DNA of 47,844 nt from Phycisphaerae bacterium (GTDB taxonomy: Bacteria; Planctomycetota; Phycisphaerae; UBA1845), in NCBI GenBank assembly GCA_029260235.1, contig JAJDDP010000106.1, positions 1-47,844 of the forward strand. Reading direction: 5' to 3'. Below the pieces are notes generated by a model. That model had not been told where the DNA came from. It searched no databases and was given only the letters and a program-made list of their open reading frames with translations. The translations under genes were made by a program, and so were the position numbers. Shown here piece by piece: positions 16,475 to 24,025 of the stretch (its first letter is position 1; each line of letters starts with the position of its first letter).

Positions 16475-18349
16475 TCAACGACTCCGCCCCGCCCCCGTGA
16501 GCATGTGGTTGTCTAGGCGCAAGATGGTCTTGAACACCCGATCCGCCCGGCGGCGGACACGCTCCTCTGGATCGTCATGGGCCATCTCTTCGATCTTCTT
16601 GATCAGACTGCCCAAGTTCATCCGCTCGACCACCCAAAGCGCGCTAATTCGGTGGGCCTGGGATTCTGCGTCCAACATATCCAGCACGGTTTCAGCCGCC
16701 TCATGGGCTTCGTGCTTGAGCAGAACAGCCGCAGCGGTTGCCCTGACGCGGTGATTCGGCGAGCTCAGTTTCTCGACCACAATTCGGTTGTCGTCGGCAA
16801 TCCCGAGGCGGTCAAGGGCCTCGACCGCGTTGGACTGCACGCGGGCGTCAGGGTCATACAACGCCCGACGAACAACGCGGCGAGCGGTGGGACCATCCAA
16901 CTCTGCCATCAGGGCAACGGCTTGGCTGCGGTTCAACGGCTCGGGGTCACCAGCCAGTTTGAATAAATTCTCGCTCATCGCCCCGGCTAACCCCAACAAC
17001 CTGACGATTTTCAGCAGTTGGCCTCGCCCAGCCACATCTGCCAGTAGTAGTTTCGCCTGAATCAGTTGGGTCAAATTGTCGCAGTTGCGCTGGAGCGCTT
17101 GACCGCGGGCAAGTTGATCCTGCTCGCTCAGCTGGTCGAACGAATTGAGGTAGACTTCGAACGGATGCTGCTGTTGCTGCGCTTCAGCATGGGGAATCGC
17201 CGCGGAGTGGTTCTGCTGCCAAGCTGTTCGGCCACGCAATTCCCGTTCTGCCATGTTGGCTAGCTGCGTACCTTTGCGCTGGGTCAACGCCCGGAGCAGG
17301 CTGGTCGCCTGTTCTGTTTCGAGGCTACACAGTCGATCAAAGACAACCGGCTTGACCAAGTCTGGACCAGAAACGAGCATCCTCTGGTAGACGGCAACTT
17401 TGGCGTTAGGGGTCATCCCGCTGGCAGCTATGAGGCGAATGGCGCCAACAGCTTCTGAATCTGTAAGAGAAAGCAATGCGTCCGGGTCAGCGGTCAGCCA
17501 CGCCCATTGACGGATACGGGCCATCTCGTGACCAATTCTTGGATCGCTCAGCAGCCATGACTCAGCCATGAGTCCTTTTAGGAACTCCATGTGCGTGCAA
17601 CTGCCAATTTGTTTGGCCACCGCCACGCGCAATTCGCGGCTTTGCAGCGCGCGCAGGGCGAACCCTGCCAGACCTGGGTCCTGTGGATTGGCTAACACCT
17701 CCAGGATTGCCCGGCGGAACCTGCTCCGCGCCGAGGAGGCTTTGGTCAGTAGCACGTCTTCGAGCAAATCGGACAAGTACATCGCAGCCGTAAGCACTTC
17801 AAACCGGAAGTGAAGATCCCAACAGTCGATCGCCCTCTCCAGGGCTTGGGCTAGGTTGTTTCCGTCGCGCAGTAGATCAGCGCCTGCCTCAGAGTTCAGC
17901 GCCAGAGTTGTGCGCCGCTCGATGAATCGCCGGGCCATTAACTGCAACCCAGCGGCAGCGGCAGCCCGCGTCTTGGGACAGGCGATGCGCAACGCCTCAG
18001 CCAGCAGATACGAAAGCCGCGGATCGTCCACCCGCTGGATGAATTTGATGGCACTAAGCCGAACCTCGGCTGACTTGTCGGTGACAGCTAGCCGAGCACC
18101 GGTGAACAGCCGGTCAGATCGAGTAATAATCTGCTCTTGCAGCACCTCGTCCAAGCCCGAAAAGGCAGCAACCAGTGCAAGCATCCCCCGCTCCTGCCCC
18201 CGGGCCAAGAGCGTCTCAACAGCCCAAAGCCGCTCATCAGCATCCAACTGAGGCAGAACCTCAATCAAGGCATCGTCGATGGCTAGGTTAGGCGCGTCGA
18301 GCAAGAGAGCATAGACCCTGGGACCAGCGGTGTCGGGGAAAGTTGGCAT
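16475..18349 (-). CDS. HEAT-repeat protein
   Basis: A 624-residue, all-helical protein without signal peptide or membrane segment. HEAT-like repeats occur along it: for instance SAEVRLSAIKFIQRVDDPRL near 93, RSQAVALMAELDGPTARRVVRRAL near 475, DARVQSNAVEALDRLGIADD near 505, NHRVRATAAAVLLKHEAHEA near 535, and ERVRRRADRVFKTIL near the end. Such repeats bind other proteins; no catalytic motif is seen. The gene precedes a small membrane protein gene by 2 bases, so a cytoplasmic scaffold docked to the membrane is a possible role (inference). The ATG at 18349 has no clear ribosome-binding site. Confidence 0.75.
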   Translation of the reverse strand: MPTFPDTAGPRVYALLLDAPNLAIDDALIEVLPQLDADERLWAVETLLARGQERGMLALVAAFSGLDEVLQEQIITRSDRLFTGARLAVTDKSAEVRLSAIKFIQRVDDPRLSYLLAEALRIACPKTRAAAAAGLQLMARRFIERRTTLALNSEAGADLLRDGNNLAQALERAIDCWDLHFRFEVLTAAMYLSDLLEDVLLTKASSARSRFRRAILEVLANPQDPGLAGFALRALQSRELRVAVAKQIGSCTHMEFLKGLMAESWLLSDPRIGHEMARIRQWAWLTADPDALLSLTDSEAVGAIRLIAASGMTPNAKVAVYQRMLVSGPDLVKPVVFDRLCSLETEQATSLLRALTQRKGTQLANMAERELRGRTAWQQNHSAAIPHAEAQQQQHPFEVYLNSFDQLSEQDQLARGQALQRNCDNLTQLIQAKLLLADVAGRGQLLKIVRLLGLAGAMSENLFKLAGDPEPLNRSQAVALMAELDGPTARRVVRRALYDPDARVQSNAVEALDRLGIADDNRIVVEKLSSPNHRVRATAAAVLLKHEAHEAAETVLDMLDAESQAHRISALWVVERMNLGSLIKKIEEMAHDDPEERVRRRADRVFKTILRLDNHMLTGAGRSR

Positions 18350-18771
18350 ACCACTATTGTTATCGGTGATTTGGGCAGGGATAGGTGAGCAAGGCCTCTC
18401 GCAAGGCTAGGGACAGCCCTGCTCGGCACAGGCCAAGCCAGCGTACCGCGACCAGAGGCACATAAGAGCGTGGATGTTCCTTCATTGTGTCCGTCAGTCT
18501 CGGGGGGCAGCGTTATCAAGCGGCCCAATCTGCTCCCAGATTCCAGCACATCGCGGCAGTACCTTGAGAGCTGCGCATGCTAAATAATCCCAATGGCACA
18601 ACTGCCTGAGATTTTTGTTCTCGCTGGTAGCTACATGAACCTCATGCGATAATTCGGGTAAGTGCTTGGTTGTCGTCACCCACAGTCGCGCGGGCGGCGA
18701 ACCGATGATTCACGACCAAGCTCGAAACGAGGAATTAGAAATGGCAGCCCGAGAGCAACTCTAACATCAAC
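18350..18771. other. intergenic stretch without a supported gene
   Basis: About 420 bases upstream of the HEAT-repeat gene. It should contain that gene's promoter. GCAGGG and CCCTGC near 18375-18425 could pair over a 40-base span, but I see no recognised RNA. No tRNA signature and no convincing small gene were found. Confidence 0.4.
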
Positions 18772-18936
18772 GTGAATCCCGCGCTTCTCGAGGAGCGCTT
18801 CCGCGATATGGTCATGGGTCTGACCGAAGCCATCGACCTCGAAGTCGCCGGAAGAACCCGCGAGGGCCTACCGATACACATCAGCGACAACCTCAAAGTC
18901 GTTGACGCCCGGAAGACCGACTCAGTTTCCGCCTAG
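18772..18936 (+). CDS. short unrecognised ORF, possibly a gene remnant
   Basis: A 54-residue frame from GTG 18772 to TAG 18934-18936 with protein-like composition (NPALLEERFRDMVMGLTEAI; DLEVAGRTREGLPIHISDN). The same frame is open back to a TAG at 18736 without an ATG, and there is no ribosome-binding site before the GTG. A second short frame (ATG 18705 to a stop at 18762) lies just upstream in another frame, so this could be the C-terminal remnant of a frameshifted gene. Its stop overlaps the stop of the oligopeptidase gene on the other strand. No family recognised. Confidence 0.28.
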   Translation: MNPALLEERFRDMVMGLTEAIDLEVAGRTREGLPIHISDNLKVVDARKTDSVSA

Positions 18937-21071
18937 TCCATTATAGCCATCACATCTAGCAGGAAGGCGTACTCGAAAGCTGTCTCTTCGAGCTTGCTGT
19001 ATCGGCCTGACTTGCCTCCGTGGCCTGCTCCCATGGCTACCTTTAGCATTAGGCGATTGCTGCCGGTCTGGGTTGCCCGCAGCTTGGCGGTCCACTTGGC
19101 AGGCTCCCAGTATCCTACGCGGGGGTCGTTCAGGCCTGCGGTGATCAGCATCTGGGGATAGTTTTGGGCCAAGATGTTGTCCACCGGCGAGTAGCTCAGC
19201 ATGTAGTCAAAATACTTCTGCTGGTTCGGGTTGCCCCACTCCTCGTATTCGATGACCGTCAGCGGAATCGACGGATCGAGCATGGTGGTGACCACATCAA
19301 CAAAGGGCACTTTAGCTACCACAGCCTCGAACAGGTCGGGGCGCATGTTCGTCACTGCCCCCATCAGCAGACCTCCGGCGCTCGCACCCATCATGGCCAA
19401 CCTATCGCTTTTGGTGAATTTCTGATCGATCAGGTATTCGGCGCAGGCGATGAAGTCGGTAAACGTGTTCTTCTTGTGGAGGTACTTGCCGTCCTCGTAC
19501 CAAGGCCTGCCCATCTCGCCACCACCGCGGATGTGGGCGATGACATAGACGAAACCGCGATCCAGCAGGCTGATCCGCGTGGATGAGAAGCCAGGGTCCA
19601 TGGCGTAGCCGTAGGATCCGTAACCATACAACAATGTCGGATTCTCTCCGTTGCGCGTGGTCCCCTTGCGATAGATAATCGAGATAGGCACGCTTGCCCC
19701 GTCCGGAGCTGTGGCCGTCATCCGCTCAGACTGATAGAGCGACGGATCGTACCCGCCCAGTACTTCATCTTGCTTCTTAAGCTCTCGCTCTCCCGTGTTC
19801 ATGTTGAAATCAAAGACCGAGGGCGGCGTGATCATCGAGGTGTAGTTGAATCGGAGCGTGTCTGCTTTGAACTCGCGGTTATCCCCATCCGAGGCGGTGA
19901 ATACCGGCTCAGCGAACTCGATATAGCGCTGTTGCCCTGTTGCGAAGCTACGGATGGCTATTTGCTTGAATCCATTCTTGCGTTCGAAGATTACCAGGTG
20001 GTCGGAAAAGGCCTCGACCCGGTCAAGCTTGATGGCTGGTCGATGGGGGATGACTTCCTGCCAATTCCCTATTGATGGGCTTGCCACGGGTGCCTCGACC
20101 AGCTTGAAGTTCACCGCATTGTCGTTGGTCACGATCAAGAAGCGGTCACCATGATGCACGACCCCGTATTCCATGTCCTGCTGCCGTGGTTGGATGGTCA
20201 CAAAGCTGCCACGTGGGTGATCTGCGTCGAGAAAGCGAACCTCCGAAGTGACCTTGCTGTCCAGGCTCATCAAGATGTACTTGTGGGTCAACGTCTTGGA
20301 CAAGCTGACGAAGTAGGCGTCGTCAGATTCGTGATACACCAACTCATCAGCCGAAGAAGCAGTGCCGACAACATGGCGGAACACCTTGTAGGGTCGCTTG
20401 GCTGCATCGAGCGTGGTGTAGAAAACGGTTTGATTATCGTTACCCCATTCGAGGCCATAGTAGGTGTTGGGTACCTCGTCGGATAGCAGTTTGCCGGTGG
20501 CCAAGTCTTTGAACCGCAAGGTGTAAGTCTCTGAACCAGTGGTGTCGGTCGCATAGGCCAGCAATTTGTGATCGGGACTGTAGGCGAATCCGCCCAGCCG
20601 GAAATAGTTCTTGCCTTCCGCTAGTTGATTGAGATCGAGCAGAACTTCCTCTGCCGACTCCAGGCTGCCGTGCTTTCGACAGTAGATGCGGTATTGCTTG
20701 CCCTCGACTGTCCGCGTGTAGTAGTAGTAATCGCCGTCCTTGGCTGGGACGGTTTGATCATCCTCTTTGAGGCGGGCTTTGAACTCCTTGAAGAGCGTTT
20801 CTTGAATCCGTTTGGTGTGCGACATGAGCTGAGCAGTATGCTCATTCTCTTGTTCCAGGTATTCGATCACCTTCGGATCGGTTTTGTCGTTAAGCCAATA
20901 GTAGTTGTCCGTCCGGGTCACACCCAAGTGGGTGGTGACGTGCGGCTGAATCGAGGCAATCGGCGGAATAGGCATCCGGCCGGTCGCACAGCCCAGCACA
21001 GCCAGCGCGGGCAGGCAAAGGGCCAGCATTTTCGCGCAATCCAAGAGCGATGCATTGGGTGAAGATATCAT
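18933..21071 (-). CDS. prolyl oligopeptidase family serine peptidase (oligopeptidase B-like), probable lipoprotein
   Basis: A 712-residue S9A peptidase. A signal peptide ends in the lipobox LAVLGC, so it is probably lipid-anchored outside the cytoplasm, unlike cytoplasmic E. coli PtrB. An N-terminal seven-bladed propeller (about 60-440) gates a C-terminal alpha/beta-hydrolase domain. Catalytic residues: Ser564 in GASAGG, Asp649 in LNDPRVGYWEP and His684 in GAGHGGKSGR. The RGGGEMGRPWYEDGK segment and the tail order fit oligopeptidase B, which cuts after basic residues in short peptides. ATG 21071 has GGAG about six bases upstream and gives the signal peptide; the longer frame from TTG 21113 is less likely. 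The gene lies downstream of an ABC operon on the same strand, 121 bases away. Confidence 0.9.
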   Translation of the reverse strand: MISSPNASLLDCAKMLALCLPALAVLGCATGRMPIPPIASIQPHVTTHLGVTRTDNYYWLNDKTDPKVIEYLEQENEHTAQLMSHTKRIQETLFKEFKARLKEDDQTVPAKDGDYYYYTRTVEGKQYRIYCRKHGSLESAEEVLLDLNQLAEGKNYFRLGGFAYSPDHKLLAYATDTTGSETYTLRFKDLATGKLLSDEVPNTYYGLEWGNDNQTVFYTTLDAAKRPYKVFRHVVGTASSADELVYHESDDAYFVSLSKTLTHKYILMSLDSKVTSEVRFLDADHPRGSFVTIQPRQQDMEYGVVHHGDRFLIVTNDNAVNFKLVEAPVASPSIGNWQEVIPHRPAIKLDRVEAFSDHLVIFERKNGFKQIAIRSFATGQQRYIEFAEPVFTASDGDNREFKADTLRFNYTSMITPPSVFDFNMNTGERELKKQDEVLGGYDPSLYQSERMTATAPDGASVPISIIYRKGTTRNGENPTLLYGYGSYGYAMDPGFSSTRISLLDRGFVYVIAHIRGGGEMGRPWYEDGKYLHKKNTFTDFIACAEYLIDQKFTKSDRLAMMGASAGGLLMGAVTNMRPDLFEAVVAKVPFVDVVTTMLDPSIPLTVIEYEEWGNPNQQKYFDYMLSYSPVDNILAQNYPQMLITAGLNDPRVGYWEPAKWTAKLRATQTGSNRLMLKVAMGAGHGGKSGRYSKLEETAFEYAFLLDVMAIMD

Positions 21072-21192
21072 GTTCAACTCCGGCAATGGTTCCAGGCCCG
21101 CCACGCGGAACAACAGCCCGCGTCAGGTTAGTAGGCCAGAGATTGTGCAGCGAATGGAGGTTCGGTGCAAGCGAGTGCGTAATGCGCTGACA

Positions 21193-23025
21193 CTAGCGGC
21201 TTGCAGACTGCTTGCGAAGGGTCATGTCGAAGTTGCGAACCATAGTCTTGTACACAGACGCAATGATAGCCAACCAGACCAGCATGGAGATACCACTGCC
21301 CAGGAGGAGGAGGCCTCGGATCTTAATGATTTGCTTGGGCAGGACCGTTGGGTCATCAAGAAGAAGCGCAGGGTCGCCAATAATGCTGATGGCCGTGTAC
21401 GGCCACGCCGGTGCGAGCAGAGCGCCGTATACATCGAAGGCGCGGGTGATCTCGTTCCACAGGGCTGATACAGCCAGCATGATCAGGATCATAGTGCCTA
21501 GGCTGACCATGACCGCTTTGACGGTTTTCTTGCTCCTCAAAGAGACATGCATACCCAACATGCACGCCCCAGCCGTGTAGGCAATCATGAGCAAGGCTAG
21601 AAGCCCTGCGGACTCGACATAGGCTACCCGCTCAGCATGGCCCTTGATCATGTCGTACAGAGCGAACATCAGCAGGCTCGCTGTCGGCACGGCAATCATG
21701 GGCAGGGTGAAGCTGACCAAGCCTCGCAATTTCCCGAACACGATGTACTTGCTGGTCAGGGGCGTAGTTAGCAGCAGGTCGATGGTGTTGGCCTCGCGTT
21801 CCTTGGTCATGGCCATCGCCGCGGTATTGGTGGAGATTAGCAGCACCAAGCCGAACTCGATCATCACCAGCTCCGACAACCACTCCCGTGTCACCCCGGC
21901 GGATAGACCATTCGTGGAGCCGTATTCCACCAGTAGCCAAACGGCGGCGACTAGACCTCCTGCGAGCAACGCGTACCGAAAGGCACCCCCGGTAATCCCC
22001 GATCCTCGAGCAGCAGCTTCGCGCCATGCTACCGGATTCTTCCAGACCGTTTTGGGCTTGCGGCTTCGTTCTCCACTGGCCCTCTTGCCGAATTTCTCAG
22101 CCAGCCTGCTTATCACGGTGGACTCGCCCTGCTTGGTACCGCGCCGAACAAAGAACATGCTGGCCAAAGTCAAGATGAAGGATGCGCCGAGAGTCAACCC
22201 GACATAGGCGGTCTGAGGTGCGGAGTAGAAAAACGCCCAAGGCCAACCTCGATGGGCGACCAAGCCTACATCGGGCGCTTGGACGCTGTTGAGGGCAACC
22301 TCCAGCGCTAAGAACGGATGATAGGGTGCCAACCAGCTGAGTCGGCGATTTCCGGTGACACTCTGCGGAGCCTCTTCAAGCCATGCGCCGCTCCAACTCG
22401 ATGCCAATGCATACACAATCAGCAGGTATAGCCCGATGGTCAGGTAGAACGAAAAGATAGTCCGCCTTGTGCCGATACCAACCATGCTAATAGCGATGGC
22501 CAACGATCCGGTCAGGACGGCTGTTCCGCCCGCTATCGAAAAACTCTGGATGATTTGCGACGCGGTCACGCCACCATACACCATGGTGATGAAGAAGATC
22601 GGCAATCCCGCCAGCAGTAGCATGAGCACGAAGTAGAGCCGGCTCATGAGTGATCCAAAAATGATTTGGGCGTTGGACAGCGGCGTTGTCAGGAGGATGT
22701 TGTAGGTCTGGGCGTCCTTCTCTTGGGTGATCGCGCCGGCTGTAAAGATCGGCGCCAGGAAGCACATCAAAGCCAATTGGGCATAAGAAGCCGATGTAAA
22801 CGTTGCAGAGGCGCCCTTGGCCAAGTCTGATAGCAGTGTGCTCGCATCACCCAGCTTGGCCATCATTGCCACGAGCACGACAAACAGCAGGATGGTCAAA
22901 TAGCCGAAACGCAGCCACAAGTGGCGAGGCCGCCTCGAAGCACCCTGCACCACGCGCACCAGGATGGGATTGCCGGGCAACAAGTGCCACAACCACAGCC
23001 AGATTCTTGTTAGTGCAGACTGCAT
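21193..23025 (-). CDS. ABC-2 type transporter permease, double-length (two permease halves in one chain)
   Basis: A 610-residue membrane protein with about twelve hydrophobic segments. The two halves resemble each other. Each carries the ABC-2 coupling motif: TQEKDAQTYNILLTTPLS at residues 100-117 and TKEREANTIDLLLTTPLT at 407-424, both followed by a transmembrane region. Single ABC-2 permeases normally have one such unit and work as dimers, so here both halves are fused. The middle (295-345) is a charged cytoplasmic linker ending NPVAWREAAARG. It lies 70 bases downstream of the ABC ATPase gene and is the membrane part of that exporter. Substrate unknown. The ATG is clear. Confidence 0.85.
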   Translation of the reverse strand: MQSALTRIWLWLWHLLPGNPILVRVVQGASRRPRHLWLRFGYLTILLFVVLVAMMAKLGDASTLLSDLAKGASATFTSASYAQLALMCFLAPIFTAGAITQEKDAQTYNILLTTPLSNAQIIFGSLMSRLYFVLMLLLAGLPIFFITMVYGGVTASQIIQSFSIAGGTAVLTGSLAIAISMVGIGTRRTIFSFYLTIGLYLLIVYALASSWSGAWLEEAPQSVTGNRRLSWLAPYHPFLALEVALNSVQAPDVGLVAHRGWPWAFFYSAPQTAYVGLTLGASFILTLASMFFVRRGTKQGESTVISRLAEKFGKRASGERSRKPKTVWKNPVAWREAAARGSGITGGAFRYALLAGGLVAAVWLLVEYGSTNGLSAGVTREWLSELVMIEFGLVLLISTNTAAMAMTKEREANTIDLLLTTPLTSKYIVFGKLRGLVSFTLPMIAVPTASLLMFALYDMIKGHAERVAYVESAGLLALLMIAYTAGACMLGMHVSLRSKKTVKAVMVSLGTMILIMLAVSALWNEITRAFDVYGALLAPAWPYTAISIIGDPALLLDDPTVLPKQIIKIRGLLLLGSGISMLVWLAIIASVYKTMVRNFDMTLRKQSASR

Positions 23026-23095
23026 ACGACTCCGTGCCTCTCGCCTTTCGTGCGGAACTTCCTCTATCGATGTGCGGGACCAGAAACAGCTCGGC

Positions 23096-24025
23096 TCATT
23101 GCACCAGACCCTTGGTGAGTCGCATGAAGGCCGTCTCCAAGTTGACTTCTTCCTCTTTGATTTCGCAGAGGCGAAAATTGTTTTGGATCAAGGTCTTGGC
23201 GATGCCGGTGAAATCGTGCGTCGCGTTCTCCAACTCTATGATCAGGGCGCCATTCTGCTGAGCAACCGATTTAACACCCCGTATCCGTTTCAGCAGCTTG
23301 CCAGCCAACTCCTGCTGCTCAGCCACTTTGACATGCACCCGCGTTCCTCGCTTGGCACGGGCAACAATTTCCTCCAGCGGGCCGTGGAACAGCAGCTCGC
23401 CGCCCTCAAGGATGCCTACCGTCGTACATAGTTCAGCCAGTTCGTGCAGAATGTGGGAGCTGATGATGATCGTCTTGCCCATGTTGCGCAGTTCTTTGAG
23501 TAACTCACGCATCTCAATTCTGGCCCGCGGATCAAGTCCACTGGCCGGCTCGTCAAGGAGCAAGACTTTGGGGTCATGCAACAGCACGCGGGCGACACTT
23601 AGTCGTTGCTGCATCCCGCGAGAGAGCGAATCTACCAGGGCATCCCGCTTTACTGTCAAATCTGTCAACTCGAGGACATCCCCAACGACGCGCTTCCGCT
23701 GTTGGCCGGTGATGTTGTACGCGCTAGCGAAGAATTCCAGATACTCCTGCACGACCATGTCTTCGTAAGCGCCAAAGAAGTCCGGGACATAACCGATCAG
23801 CGGACGAATTTTTCGCGATTCATAACCAATCACGTTGCCGCAAATGCGGGCTTCTCCCCATGTGGGCTGAAGTAACGTAGCTAGAATTTTAATAGTGGTA
23901 GTCTTGCCCGCACCGTTCGGGCCGATGTAGCCGAAGCACTCTCCATCCTCGATTTCAAGATTGAGATTGTTCAGCGCAATCAGCTTGCCGTAGCGCTTGG
24001 TTAGATTGATGGTCTGGACGATCAC
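23096..24025 (-). CDS. ABC transporter ATP-binding protein (ABC-2 type exporter)
   Basis: A 309-residue ATPase. Walker A is GPNGAGKTT (about residues 38-46), the Q-loop follows near LQPTWGEA, the signature is SLSRGMQQRLSVARVL near 135, and Walker B is KVLLLDEPASGLDP near 155. The H-loop His is in ISSHILHEL. A C-terminal extension of about 85 residues (after GGELLFHGPLEEI) is typical of ABC-2/GldA-type ATPases. The start is GTG 24025, whose codon overlaps the TGA of the upstream gene (GTGA), so translation is coupled. It energises the fused permease encoded 70 bases downstream. Confidence 0.93.
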   Translation of the reverse strand: MIVQTINLTKRYGKLIALNNLNLEIEDGECFGYIGPNGAGKTTTIKILATLLQPTWGEARICGNVIGYESRKIRPLIGYVPDFFGAYEDMVVQEYLEFFASAYNITGQQRKRVVGDVLELTDLTVKRDALVDSLSRGMQQRLSVARVLLHDPKVLLLDEPASGLDPRARIEMRELLKELRNMGKTIIISSHILHELAELCTTVGILEGGELLFHGPLEEIVARAKRGTRVHVKVAEQQELAGKLLKRIRGVKSVAQQNGALIIELENATHDFTGIAKTLIQNNFRLCEIKEEEVNLETAFMRLTKGLVQ

